Assembly (NCBI RefSeq): GCF_900110455.1
Contig: NZ_FOIS01000001.1
Coordinates: forward strand, 248,001-312,000
Origin: Natrinema salifodinae
Lineage (GTDB): Archaea > Halobacteriota > Halobacteria > Halobacteriales > Natrialbaceae
Length of the DNA stretch: 64,000 nt
Direction: 5' to 3'
Shown here: positions 1 through 8,631 of the stretch, piece after piece
Position numbering within the stretch: the stretch's first letter is position 1
How the letters are laid out: every line of letters begins with the position of its first letter
Notes under the pieces: model-generated
The model's input: only the letters and a program-made list of their open reading frames with translations
Told to the model about the DNA's origin: nothing
Databases searched by the model: none
Position numbers and translations under genes: made by a program

Positions 1-1
1 C

Positions 2-625
2 CAGTTCGCCGCTGAGTTCGACCTCAGTGAGGAAACCCCTGGCGTTACCTTCGACCTCTACGTCGACGATCGCTATGAATCCTCCGTGAGCGACGAACTC
101 TCGGATGTCAACCTCACGGCAGCTGACGAGCCTGTGGTCGCCATCGACGTCTCCGGTGACGCACCCTCGACCGTCAACGTCGACGAAGACGCGACGCTCA
201 ATGTGACCGTCACCAACAACGGCGACGCCACCGAGACCGTCGACTACCACATCGAAGTCAACGATGACACTGTTGTGAGTGACGAGCTCGAACTCGAAGC
301 CGGTGAGGAATTCACCGACAGCTACGAGTTCGACACCAGCGAAGCTGGTGACCTCGTCTGGAACGTCCACGCGGGTGACGCCTCTGACTCCGGCACGCTG
401 ACCGTCGAAGAAGAGTCCACTGACGGCACCGGTGACGACTCCGGTTCCGACGACAGTGGCTCCGACGACAGCGGCTCGGACGACAGTGGCTCGGACGACA
501 GTGGCACGGACGACAGTGGCTCCGACGGCGATGACGGCGAAGACGGCACCCCCGGCTTCGGTGTCAGCGTCGCTGCTGTCGCGCTGCTCGCCGCTGCGCT
601 GCTGGCCCTGCGCCGCGACAACTAA
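2..625 (+). CDS. PGF-CTERM surface protein, C-terminal part (5' end outside window)
   Basis: The frame is open from the first full codon of the window, so this is the last 207 residues of a longer exported protein. A beta-rich CARDB-like segment (with NVTVTNNGDATETVDY) is followed by an acidic stalk of (S/T)DDSG repeats. Then come TPGFG, a hydrophobic stretch and a short RRDN tail. That ending is the PGF-CTERM signal, known in haloarchaea to be processed by archaeosortase A with lipid anchoring. It therefore probably sits on the outer face of the membrane or S-layer. The GTG at 86 is internal and is not the gene start. The missing N-terminus prevents naming the family; an S-layer or adhesin-type role is inference. 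A hairpin and T-rich run follow the stop. Confidence 0.85.
   Translation, partial: QFAAEFDLSEETPGVTFDLYVDDRYESSVSDELSDVNLTAADEPVVAIDVSGDAPSTVNVDEDATLNVTVTNNGDATETVDYHIEVNDDTVVSDELELEAGEEFTDSYEFDTSEAGDLVWNVHAGDASDSGTLTVEEESTDGTGDDSGSDDSGSDDSGSDDSGSDDSGTDDSGSDGDDGEDGTPGFGVSVAAVALLAAALLALRRDN
446..520 (+). repeat. Five 15-bp tandem units encoding (S/T)DDSG
   Basis: Five consecutive 15-base units of the form (t/a)c(c/g)gacgacag(t/c)ggc run in frame inside the surface protein gene and encode its acidic stalk. The flanking units are degenerate. The array probably changes length by slippage or recombination, which would alter stalk length. Confidence 0.85.
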
Positions 626-637
626 GCTGTAGAATCA

Positions 638-679
638 CCGGACACACGTCCGGCTCCCTAATTTCCGCGGTTTTCTTTT
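638..679 (+). terminator. Candidate terminator of the surface protein gene
   Basis: A perfect 6-bp hairpin (ccggac/gtccgg, loop acac) at 638-653 lies 12 bases after the stop. It is followed by a T-rich run at 671-679 (ttttctttt). Archaeal termination mainly needs the T-run; the hairpin may add stability. Confidence 0.5.
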
Positions 680-1145
680 ATCGAACGCTACACCCGATAG
701 CGCCGGCTCTTCTCACCACGACGATTGCACCACGATCGGTGGCTGTTCTCAACGGAGCGGTCAGCGGTGGCCCCGAGTGATCGATCCGTACGACCAGGCT
801 CCACCTCGGATCCTGAACAGGTAATCGGTCAGAACGAAGCGACAGCTGTCAAGTTGCTGCGCGGCTCACAACAGCCCACTCGAACCGTCGCCGTGTCGGA
901 CGGACTGCGACCCTAAATAGTACGTTGGCCTCGGTTTCAGCTCCCCATCTCGAACTGTGACCGGTTCTCCGCAGCCAGGCGCTCCGCACGACGATACAAG
1001 CTCCATCGAGTGTCCGGTAACTATGAGACAATGGCTTCCGACCGGAGTAACTGATCCGAAGATCCGCGTACTCTACATCTCGCTCGTTTCGAACGGCAAC
1101 AGAAAACCAGGCCAGCCAACGAGCGACTCGCCGTTTAGGTCGTAG
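680..1145. other. Intergenic stretch, nothing recognised
   Basis: About 465 bases lie between the surface protein terminator and the convergent thioredoxin reductase gene. The short open frames here are arginine/serine-rich and lack the acidic composition of real haloarchaeal proteins. No RNA gene or repeat was recognised. Confidence 0.5.
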
Positions 1146-2471
1146 TTAGTCGTCCGCGGTCGCGGGCTCGGCGTCCTCGGCGGTCGACTCGGCTCGCTCT
1201 AGGTCCTCGAGGTATTCGTCGGCGTCCAGCGCGGCCTTCGAACCCATACCGGCGGCCGTTACCGCCTGCTGGTAGTGGTAGTCGACGACGTCGCCGGCGC
1301 CGAAGATGCCGGGGACGTGGGTTTCGGTCTGGCCGCCGCCGTCGCCGCCGGTGGTCTTGAGGTAGCCCTCGTCGTCCATCTTCACGTCGGTGTCTTCGAG
1401 GTACTCGGTGTTGGGCGTGTGGCCGATCGCGAAGAAGACCGCACCGACGTCGAAGTCGAACTCCTCGGTCTCGGGGTCGTCCAGACGGTCGGTGGGGTGG
1501 CCCTTCTCGTTGCGGACGAGGGTGGCGTGGTCGACGCCCTCCGCCTGGGAGCCGTGGATCTCGATCAGTTCGGTGTTCTTCATGATCTCGATCTCGCCTT
1601 CCTCGACCTTCTCCTCGACGCGGTCGACCCAGTAGTCCTCCGCGCGGAACTCCTCGCGGCGGTGGACCAGGTAGACGGTGTCGGCGAACTTCGTCAGGAA
1701 GGTTGCCTCCTCCATGGCGGCGTCGCCGCCGCCGACGACGAGCATGTCCTCGCCGCGGAAGAAGGCGCCGTCACAGGTCGCGCAGGTCGAGAGCCCGTAG
1801 CCCATGAGCTCGTCCTCGCCGGGGATGTCGAGCGTGCGGGCGCTGGCGCCGGAGGCGGCGATGACGGCGTCGGCGGTGTAGACCTCGCCGTTGGTTAGCT
1901 CGACGCGGAAGGGACGGGTGGAGTCGTCGACGGACTCGATGATGCCGTTTTTCAGCTCGGCGCCGAACTGCGTGGCCTGCTCTTTCATCCGGTTGACGAG
2001 CTCCGGGCCGCCGATGCCGTCCGGGAAGCCGGGGTAGTTCGCGACGTCGGTGGTCAGGGTGAGCTGGCCGCCTGGCTCGTCGCCTTCGATGACCAGCGGG
2101 TCGTTGTTGGCGCGGCCGGCGTAGATCGCGGCGGTGAGCCCGGAGATGCCGGTACCGGCGATGATGAGCGTTCGGTGTTCGACGATATCGTCGTCGTCTT
2201 CAGTGGCGATACCGAGCTTCTCGTCGAGTTCGCCCGTCTCGTTCAGCGCTGAGGTGTCGTCCCAGCCGCCGATGAGTTCGTCGTCGATGAAGACTTCGGG
2301 TGCGGTCTGGCGGCCGTCAGCGCGCTCGACCATCTCCTCGAAGCGGTCGTCGTCGCCGGTGACGTTGTACGTCTCGTACTCGATGCCCTTGCTGTCGAAA
2401 AGGTCCTTAGCCTTCTCGCAGTAGGGGCAGTCCTCCTTGGTATAGATCTCGACGCGTGGCTGGTCGCTCAT
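1146..2471 (-). CDS. trxB: Glutaredoxin-thioredoxin reductase fusion
   Basis: A 441-residue flavoprotein. Residues 1-85 form a glutaredoxin domain with the dithiol centre CPYC (Cys15, Cys18). After an acidic linker, residues 100-420 form a thioredoxin-disulfide reductase. That part has an FAD motif GTGISG (106-111), the redox pair CATC (Cys230, Cys233), an NADPH motif GGGDAAMEEA (about 247-256), HRREEFRAE, and a C-terminal FAD motif GIFGAGD. The expected role is NADPH-driven reduction of cytosolic disulfides, with the fused glutaredoxin as internal acceptor or partner. A TATA-like ggtttagg lies about 27 bases upstream of the ATG, so the mRNA is probably leaderless. Alternative: a low-molecular-weight disulfide reductase, though the CATC centre favours TrxB. 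Confidence 0.93.
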   Translation of the reverse strand: MSDQPRVEIYTKEDCPYCEKAKDLFDSKGIEYETYNVTGDDDRFEEMVERADGRQTAPEVFIDDELIGGWDDTSALNETGELDEKLGIATEDDDDIVEHRTLIIAGTGISGLTAAIYAGRANNDPLVIEGDEPGGQLTLTTDVANYPGFPDGIGGPELVNRMKEQATQFGAELKNGIIESVDDSTRPFRVELTNGEVYTADAVIAASGASARTLDIPGEDELMGYGLSTCATCDGAFFRGEDMLVVGGGDAAMEEATFLTKFADTVYLVHRREEFRAEDYWVDRVEEKVEEGEIEIMKNTELIEIHGSQAEGVDHATLVRNEKGHPTDRLDDPETEEFDFDVGAVFFAIGHTPNTEYLEDTDVKMDDEGYLKTTGGDGGGQTETHVPGIFGAGDVVDYHYQQAVTAAGMGSKAALDADEYLEDLERAESTAEDAEPATADD

Positions 2472-2528
2472 GTAGCAGGATTGGGATAGAGCGCCTAAAC
2501 CCCTTGCGTTCTCAGCAACGCCTCCCTC

Positions 2529-3857
2529 TTACTGTGACGGACCGGGGCCGTCGTCCGCGGTCGTTCCGCCCTCCACAAATTCGATGGATACTACCACATC
2601 TCGGTCGGTGCGCTCCTCGAGGCGGCGCTCGAGCGTCTCCGTGAGCGTCGGATACGGTTGGTCCGCGGGCCGCTGGACGACGACGGTGACGGCGGCCTCG
2701 TCGCTCACGACGCCGCCGTCGTTGAACGCGGTGCGGACTTCGACGAGTTCGAGGGCGGCGTACTCCTCCTCGTCTACGACGGTCCTGACCTCGTCGTTGA
2801 CGTCGTTCTCGAAGCCGACGTGGTGGCCGAGGACGACGGTGGCGCCGCTGACGACGACCGTGCCGAGAACGAGCACGACGGCGAGCGTGCCGATCCAGTC
2901 TCTGGAGACGTTGCCGCGGAGCGTCCCGCGGGTCCAGCCGTCCGGCCGGTAGCCGAGATACCAGAAGACGGCAAGTCCCGCCAGAAGGATCGACGCGGCG
3001 TTGACCGCGACCAGAACGGCGGCGCCGAGGGCGACGGTCGCGTGACTCCAGGCCAGGCCGATTCCCACGGCGGCCGCGGCCGGGATCAGGGCCACGGCGA
3101 TCATCACGCCGACCAGCGAGACGGGAATCGCGGTCGCCAGGCCGAACGCGCCCGCGGCCCCGGCGCAGACGCCGACGACGAGCGCGAGCAAGCCGGGCGA
3201 GATCCTGTTTTGAACCTGGACGATGGCCGTGATATCGATCGTCGAGGGGATGGCGCCGCTAAAGCGCACGAGCCAGGCGAACGCGAAGGCGCTGGTGATG
3301 GCGACGACGAGGCCGAGTACGAGCGACGACAGGCCGTCGCGGACCATGCTTCGATCGTCGAGGACGAGTCCGACGGTGCCGGTGAGCGCGGCGCTGACCT
3401 GCGGGGCGATCACCATCGAGCCGACGACGATCGCCGGCGAGTCGAGCAGCAGGCCCGCCGTCGCGACCAGCGCGCTCAGGACGGTCATCGCGTAGTAGGT
3501 GAGCCGTCCCGGCGTCATGTTTAACGCGCGGCTCCGGATCTCCTCACGGGCGATGCTGTCGTCCTCCGCCTGGCCGTTGACGTATCGCTCCTCGAGGTCT
3601 TCGATCCGGGGCGTGCGGGCCGTCTCGATCGAGGAGACGATGATGAAATCGTCCTCGATCCCGACCTCACGCAGCGCCGTCAGCACGTGGTCGACGGCCT
3701 CGGTCGGCACCGGAAAGATGACCAGATCGCCGTCGGTCCGGGCGCTGCGCTCGGCGGTCATCACGTAGTCGAGACCCTCGTCGTCGAGCACCTCGAGCGC
3801 TGCATCACGCTTGTCGGCCGGGACGAACACCTGGAGCAATCGCACGCTCGTCGGCAT
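2529..3857 (-). CDS. TIGR00341/DUF389 family membrane protein
   Basis: A 442-residue protein with an N-terminal cytosolic alpha/beta domain (about 1-115, beginning MPTSVRLLQVFVP). A membrane domain of roughly six to eight helices follows (about 125-345), then a C-terminal soluble domain ending acidic. Gly/Ala/Pro-rich helices such as VVGSMVIAPQVSAALTG are typical of DUF389. The family is widespread and its function is unknown; transport or membrane sensing is only a guess. A TATA-like gtatacg about 25 bases before the ATG supports this start. It is divergent from the DUF357 gene. Confidence 0.88.
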   Translation of the reverse strand: MPTSVRLLQVFVPADKRDAALEVLDDEGLDYVMTAERSARTDGDLVIFPVPTEAVDHVLTALREVGIEDDFIIVSSIETARTPRIEDLEERYVNGQAEDDSIAREEIRSRALNMTPGRLTYYAMTVLSALVATAGLLLDSPAIVVGSMVIAPQVSAALTGTVGLVLDDRSMVRDGLSSLVLGLVVAITSAFAFAWLVRFSGAIPSTIDITAIVQVQNRISPGLLALVVGVCAGAAGAFGLATAIPVSLVGVMIAVALIPAAAAVGIGLAWSHATVALGAAVLVAVNAASILLAGLAVFWYLGYRPDGWTRGTLRGNVSRDWIGTLAVVLVLGTVVVSGATVVLGHHVGFENDVNDEVRTVVDEEEYAALELVEVRTAFNDGGVVSDEAAVTVVVQRPADQPYPTLTETLERRLEERTDRDVVVSIEFVEGGTTADDGPGPSQ

Positions 3858-3968
3858 CCACGACCGCCGTGAAACGTATACGGTCGTTACCCCCGTTCGC
3901 TGGCTGCAACGGTCGCCGCGGGCGCGGGCGGACGACGCACTTACGGGCTCGCCGACCGACCGTCGACC

Positions 3969-4256
3969 ATGGCCGCCGATCTCGATGAGAAGACCGACCG
4001 ATACGGGGAGTTACTCGCGCAAGCGCTCGAAGAAGCGACGATCGCGCCGCCGGAGGGCACGCCGATGGCGGAGGCAGCCGCCGACTGCTACGAGATGGCC
4101 GCCTCCTACCTCGAGGACGGGAACCACTTCCGAGAGCAAGAGGACCTCGTCAACGCCCTGGCGTCTTTCTCCTACGGCCACGCCTGGCTCGACGCGGGCG
4201 CCCGGGTTGGACTGTTCGACGTCCCCCGAGACGGGCACCTCTTTACCGTCGAGTAG
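3969..4256 (+). CDS. DUF357 family protein
   Basis: A small 95-residue cytosolic protein, all-helical by composition. It contains the DUF357 pattern: an N-terminal helix followed by AADCYEMAASYLEDG and ALASFSYGHAWLDAGARVG. The family is archaeal and uncharacterised. The gene starts 111 bases from the divergent DUF389 gene, so they share an intergenic promoter region. Codon and amino-acid use is typical of its neighbours. Confidence 0.88.
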   Translation: MAADLDEKTDRYGELLAQALEEATIAPPEGTPMAEAAADCYEMAASYLEDGNHFREQEDLVNALASFSYGHAWLDAGARVGLFDVPRDGHLFTVE

Positions 4257-4331
4257 CCGCCCCCATCTCGCAGCGGGCACGTGAACAACAGGCCTGCCAT
4301 CTCTAACGATTAATAACTATGTAACCGGAAC

Positions 4332-4382
4332 ATATATAACAGGAAATCCAGTTGGTTTATAAAGTAGGCGAAACCTTTATAT
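4332..4382 (+). promoter_or_regulatory. Three stacked TATA elements upstream of tfb
   Basis: Three TATA-like boxes sit in an AT-rich island: atatataa (4332-4339), tttataaa (4356-4363) and ctttatat (4375-4382). The last is preceded by a BRE-like cgaaac (4369-4374) and is the best match. It predicts initiation near 4407 and a leader of about 65 nt. The leader holds a 6-bp stem (4417-4422 with 4439-4444). Multiple initiation sites would suit regulated TFB dosage; this is inference. Confidence 0.65.
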
Positions 4383-4472
4383 GCGTTACGGCCTAACTCT
4401 ATGTTAGCTGAGGCGACCGGGTTTCTTCTGGTTACCCCACCCGGGAGCCCCGAGTAACCCACCCGATACACC

Positions 4473-5456
4473 ATGCCTGACCAGAACATCCGAACCTATA
4501 CGAACGAGCGAACGAGCGAAACCGAGGAGGAAGAAACCACAGCGGTATCCGACGAGCGGGAGCAATGTCCCGAGTGCGGCGGCCGTCTGGTCTCGGACGA
4601 TGAGCACGCCGAGACGGTCTGTGAGGACTGTGGCCTGGTCGTCGAGGAAGACGAGATCGACCGCGGCCCCGAATGGCGTGCGTTCGACGCCGCCGAGAAG
4701 GACGAGAAGTCCCGCGTCGGCGCTCCGACGACGAACATGATGCACGACCAGGGGCTCTCGACGAACATCGGCTGGCAGGACAAGGACGCCTACGGCCGCG
4801 CGCTCTCGAGCCGCCAGCGCCAGAAGATGCAGCGCCTGCGCACCTGGAACGAGCGGTTCCGCACCCGCGACTCCAAGGAGCGCAACCTCAAGCAGGCTCT
4901 GGGGGAGATCGACCGGATGGCCTCCGCGCTCGGCCTGCCGGAGAACGTCCGCGAGACCGCCAGCGTCATCTATCGGCGCGCGCTCGAGGAGGATCTCCTC
5001 CCGGGCCGCTCGATCGAGGGCGTCGCCACGGCGTCGCTGTACGCCGCGGCCCGCCAGGCGGGCACGCCGCGGAGCCTCGACGAGATCTCGGCCGTCTCCC
5101 GCGTCGAGAAGATGGAACTGACCCGCACGTACCGGTACATCATCCGCGAACTCGGCCTCGAAGTCAAGCCGGCCGATCCGGAACACTACGTGCCGCGGTT
5201 CGTCAGCGATCTCGACCTCTCGGACGAAACCGAGCGGATGGCCCGCGAACTGCTCGAGTCGGCACGTCAGGAGGGCGTCCACAGCGGCAAGTCGCCGGTC
5301 GGCCTCGCGGCCGCCGCGGTCTACGCCGCCGCCCTGCTGACCAACGAGAAGGTAACTCAGAACGAGGTCAGCGAAGTCGCGAGCATCTCGGAAGTCACCA
5401 TTCGGAACCGGTACAAGGAGCTGCTCGAGGCCTCCGACACGGCCGCACCTGCGTAA
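4473..5456 (+). CDS. tfb: Transcription initiation factor IIB (TFB)
   Basis: A 327-residue general transcription factor that binds TBP-TATA-BRE and recruits RNA polymerase. The N-terminal zinc ribbon uses Cys32, Cys35, Cys50 and Cys53 (CPECGG...CEDCG). The B-reader region GPEWRAFDAAEKDEKSRVG follows, then two cyclin-like repeats (about 125-210 and 220-310). The length is normal for archaeal TFB. Haloarchaea usually encode several TFBs, so this is one paralogue and its specific regulon cannot be read here. The unusually rich upstream TATA region (4332-4382) implies a long leader, in contrast with the leaderless genes around it. Confidence 0.97.
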   Translation: MPDQNIRTYTNERTSETEEEETTAVSDEREQCPECGGRLVSDDEHAETVCEDCGLVVEEDEIDRGPEWRAFDAAEKDEKSRVGAPTTNMMHDQGLSTNIGWQDKDAYGRALSSRQRQKMQRLRTWNERFRTRDSKERNLKQALGEIDRMASALGLPENVRETASVIYRRALEEDLLPGRSIEGVATASLYAAARQAGTPRSLDEISAVSRVEKMELTRTYRYIIRELGLEVKPADPEHYVPRFVSDLDLSDETERMARELLESARQEGVHSGKSPVGLAAAAVYAAALLTNEKVTQNEVSEVASISEVTIRNRYKELLEASDTAAPA

Positions 5457-5568
5457 TCGCCGTTCGCAGACAAGGCTGTCGCTCGGATCGACGCGGGTGG
5501 TCTTTTCCGTTTTCCATCGGTTTGAAATCGCGGCAAAGTTTTTCTGACCTCGTGTGTTGGATATTAAC

Positions 5569-5748
5569 ATGGACGAAACGACCGTCCGACTGTTGTGCCC
5601 CGAATGTGCGAAAGATTGGCAGGTTTCTCCGGGCGAACTTCCGATGGCCGCCGAGATGTTTCACTGTCCGAACTGTCACGCGTCGCGTCGGACTGCCGAG
5701 TTCATGCGGACGGACCGTGATCTTCAGACGTTGAAACAACTCGGTTGA
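5569..5748 (+). CDS. Small CPxC-type zinc-binding protein
   Basis: A 59-residue protein beginning MDETTVRLLCPECAK. Two CPxC pairs (CPEC and CPNC, about 28 residues apart) form a likely zinc ribbon. The ATG at 5569 is preferred over a GTG at 5554, because the extra five residues (MLDIN) are outside the ribbon. Small zinc-finger proteins of this kind are common in haloarchaea and mostly uncharacterised. Nucleic-acid or protein binding is plausible but unproven. Confidence 0.8.
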   Translation: MDETTVRLLCPECAKDWQVSPGELPMAAEMFHCPNCHASRRTAEFMRTDRDLQTLKQLG

Positions 5749-6024
5749 ATCCCCTCCCGATATCGGTTGTCGAATTCGCATTTTCGCCGCCGTCGTTACA
5801 GGAGTAATAACGGTTTAACTAGCAGCAATTCGCCTGTCGGATGCTGGGAAGAAACAATCAGTTACGGTGAGAAATAAAATTATAACGAGGTACCGGCGTG
5901 CGGTTTCGTTCGCGTAGGCACTGCATTCGAATCGTCTCGAATGCCGATACAGCGGTGAAACGATAGAGGTTGCGTGTTAACGCGACTCAAGATAATAATA
6001 TAACCCTGCAGTGGGTAGGAGTGC

Positions 6025-6267
6025 ATGGTTATGAAGAAACAGGAGCTCATTCACCTGCACGGCCTTCTGGCGGAGGTATCGAACCAGTGTAGCGAGTGGG
6101 ACAATTGTCAGATCGACCTCGAAGAGTACGAGTCGCTCGGTATTCGACCGACATCGATCCACAAGTCGAAAACCGACCACAAAGCTGCTGTTTTTGCGCT
6201 CGCCGGGGGAATCACGAAGAACATGCGTGAAGGGGAGCAGGAAGCCGTCGCCGCAACCGCCGACTGA
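6025..6267 (+). CDS. UPF0058 family protein
   Basis: An 80-residue protein with the UPF0058 pattern KKQELIHLHGLLAEV, then IHKSKTDHKAAVFALAGGI. The conserved His, Cys and Asp residues suggest metal binding. The function is unknown. An AT-rich TATA region (ataataatataac, about 5992-6004) lies 20-33 bases before the start. A second in-frame ATG two codons downstream (MKKQEL) is an equally possible initiator. The 276 bases before it show no other gene. Confidence 0.88.
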   Translation: MVMKKQELIHLHGLLAEVSNQCSEWDNCQIDLEEYESLGIRPTSIHKSKTDHKAAVFALAGGITKNMREGEQEAVAATAD

Positions 6268-6544
6268 ACATCTCGTCGCATCCTCCGATCGACTACAGTT
6301 CACACTGGCAAGGCTGCCGCTGAAACATCGTCTCGGGCACTCTCCCTTGTGTCTCTCACCGTCGTGCTGCGCTCATGCAGCTGCTCTCTGCCGCGTCCCC
6401 TCAGACGCTGCTCCGCCACCGCTGACTCCCCGTGCAGCGGGCTCCTCGTCACTGTCGGCTGCTGCCGGAAAATATGAACTGGAGAGGCGGTCGTCTCGCG
6501 GCCGACCCGCCGGAACCTCGGAGACCGGAAGTCTCAATCTGCGA

Positions 6545-7039
6545 TTATTCGACGAGGTCCTCGAACTCGGGAAGAATTTCGTCGTCGTCCTCGTTCGTTT
6601 CGTCGGCGTCGTCGTCGGTCGCTGTAACACTCTCATCGGCCGATTCGGCGTCGGTATCCGAGTTCGACGACTCGTCGTCGGCCGTCTCGTCGTCGATCTC
6701 CTCTTCCTCGAGGACTTCGACGTGCGTGACCTCCAGGGGGATGTTTTCGAGTCGCTGGCCGATCTCCTTCCGTGCGATGCGCGAGGCGTGTTCCTCGCGC
6801 TCGACGTTGAAGACGGTCATCTCCAGTTCGAGCGCGACGAGCGCCTCGTCGGCCGCGATGAACGCGGGCGGAAGCTCCTCCCCCGATGGGGAGGTTCGCT
6901 CGCCCATGTTGATCTCGACGTAGTTCAGATCAGGGTTCAACATCTCTCCCGTCTTCGAGATGGCGATGCGGATCGCCTCGTCTTCCGTCTCAACGTCGAA
7001 GACCGGCACAGCAGCTTCGACGACAACCCTGCAATTCAT
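6545..7039 (-). CDS. UPF0212/DUF555 family protein
   Basis: A 164-residue protein. The conserved core is about residues 1-112 (MNCRVVVEAAVPVFDVETEDEAIRIAISKTGEMLNPDLNYVEI; IAADEALVALELEMTVFNVE), characteristic of the archaeal UPF0212/DUF555 family. The last 50 residues are an almost purely acidic, Ser/Asp/Glu-rich tail not needed for the family fold and probably disordered. The function is unknown. It is convergent with the UPF0058 gene. The 277 bases between them hold nothing recognisable. Confidence 0.88.
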   Translation of the reverse strand: MNCRVVVEAAVPVFDVETEDEAIRIAISKTGEMLNPDLNYVEINMGERTSPSGEELPPAFIAADEALVALELEMTVFNVEREEHASRIARKEIGQRLENIPLEVTHVEVLEEEEIDDETADDESSNSDTDAESADESVTATDDDADETNEDDDEILPEFEDLVE

Positions 7040-7245
7040 ACCTAGACATTGTATCGCCTACAGTAAGAAGGTTCGCCTCGTGAACGCGATCCATTCCACT
7101 TTTGTGGACCGTCACCGGCGGCCGATGGACGGATTCGGGTCGCGATCGAACCCGCCTGGCGATGCCTGACCACACGGGTGGCTGACGCCGGCGCAAGCAC
7201 GCCGCTTCGAAAGGCAAATGCCTGCGCTCTCGAAGGGACGAACGA

Positions 7246-8127
7246 ATGGCAACGGGAACGATCCCGATCGACGACCTCTCGGGCGGCCTCGATCTCTACC
7301 GGACCCTCGAGAGCGGACAGAGCTACCTCTGGCGGCGCGAGGACGGCGCGATGTACGGCGGCGAGCCCGCGCCCGGCGCCTGGTACTCGACGATCGTCGA
7401 CGGCGACGTGATCCGCGTCAGGAGCCGCGACGGACTGCTGGAGTGGGAGTCGACGACCGACGCCGAGCCGCTCGTGCGCCGGCTGCTGCGTCTGGACGAC
7501 GACCTCGAGGAAATCGTCGCGGCCGCGCCGGACGATCCGCTGCTCCGCGAGGCCTACGAGGCCCACCGCGGGCTTCGCTTGGTCGAAGACCCGCCGTTCG
7601 GAACGCTGATCGCCTTTATCTGCTCGGCCCAGATGCGCGTCGGTCGGATCCACACGATGGTCTCGACGCTGGCCCGCGAGTACGGCGATCCGATCGCGTT
7701 CGACGGCGAGACCTACCACGCGTTCCCGACCCCGGAACAGCTCGCGGCCGCGACCGAAGCCGAACTCCGCGACCTGGGGCTTGGCTACCGCGCGCCCTAC
7801 GTCGTCCGGACGGCCGAGATGGTCGCGGACGGAGCGGCTCACCCGGCCGAGGCACGAGACATGGAGTACGAGGCGGCCCGGGAGTACCTCACGCGGTTCG
7901 TCGGCGTCGGCGACAAGGTGGCCGACTGCGTGTTGCTGTTCTCGTTGGACTTCGACCAGGCCGTCCCGCTCGATACCTGGATCAAGTCGGCGATCGAGGA
8001 CTACTACCCGGACTGCGACTGCGGATCGTACGCCGCGACCTCGCGGGCGATCCGCGAGCGCCTGGGCGGCGAGTACGCGGGATATGCCCAGACGTACATC
8101 TTCCATCACCTGCGGACCGGCGAGTGA
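7246..8127 (+). CDS. ogg: 8-oxoguanine DNA glycosylase (HhH-GPD family)
   Basis: A 293-residue base-excision repair enzyme of the OGG1 type. The N-terminal beta domain (about 1-105) is followed by the helical HhH-GPD domain. The hairpin and catalytic lysine lie in GVGDKVADC (Lys224), and the conserved aspartate in VPLDTW (Asp243), matching the human OGG1 arrangement GVGTKVADC...PVD. A CSAQMRVGRI segment corresponds to the OGG1 CSSNNNIARI helix. It should remove 8-oxoG and cut the abasic site by beta-elimination. The start follows from length and from the N-terminal domain beginning IPIDDLSGGLDLYRTLESGQSYLWR. Confidence 0.92.
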   Translation: MATGTIPIDDLSGGLDLYRTLESGQSYLWRREDGAMYGGEPAPGAWYSTIVDGDVIRVRSRDGLLEWESTTDAEPLVRRLLRLDDDLEEIVAAAPDDPLLREAYEAHRGLRLVEDPPFGTLIAFICSAQMRVGRIHTMVSTLAREYGDPIAFDGETYHAFPTPEQLAAATEAELRDLGLGYRAPYVVRTAEMVADGAAHPAEARDMEYEAAREYLTRFVGVGDKVADCVLLFSLDFDQAVPLDTWIKSAIEDYYPDCDCGSYAATSRAIRERLGGEYAGYAQTYIFHHLRTGE

Positions 8128-8199
8128 GGCCGATCCGCGGCGCTCGCCGCGACGAAACGAGGGCGTAACGGAGCCCGGCTACCGAGGGCGGACGCCGAG

Positions 8200-8448
8200 C
8201 TACTCCTCGTAATCCTCGCGGCCCGCCACGGCCCAGTAGGCCTGCGAGACGAGCGTGATCGCGAACACGACGACCAGCGCGCCGGCGACCCAGCGCGCGA
8301 TCTCTGGGCCGAGCAGGTAGTACGCGAGCGCGCTCGCACCGACGACGAACAGGATCGCGCCGGCGAGCAACTCGAGCAGTTCGCGGAGCGTGGCACGCCT
8401 CCCCGAGACCTCGAGATACTCTTCCTCGAAGCGGTCGATGATCCCCAC
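8200..8448 (-). CDS. Small two-helix membrane protein
   Basis: An 82-residue protein with a charged amphipathic N-terminus (MGIIDRFEEEYLEVSGRR). Two transmembrane helices (about 30-47 and 53-73) and an acidic tail follow. No family is recognised. It is convergent with ogg and divergent from the metal-dependent hydrolase gene. Good start context and acidic composition argue that it is real. Confidence 0.65.
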   Translation of the reverse strand: MGIIDRFEEEYLEVSGRRATLRELLELLAGAILFVVGASALAYYLLGPEIARWVAGALVVVFAITLVSQAYWAVAGREDYEE

Positions 8449-8631
8449 AGTAGTCGTTGTTGACAGTCTCGGCGGGCTAAAACCGTGGGGTTCCTCGGGG
8501 GTCGCGGTTACAGAGACCGCGAGTCGAGCGGCGCAGCGTCGGTCGAGAGACCGGCAGTCGTCCCCGACGACCGGACGCCGAGAAACGTAGGGTCCGACTA
8601 GCTATCCAAGCGAGTCGTATACGCGGATTCG

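Noticed and set aside
446-520. CRISPR-like short repeats
   Set aside because: The repeats are contiguous, in frame and encode a protein stalk, with no spacers.
4673-5734. 353-codon plus-strand frame overlapping tfb
   Set aside because: It is a +1/+2 frame shadow of tfb, with Arg/Pro-rich composition unlike haloarchaeal proteins.
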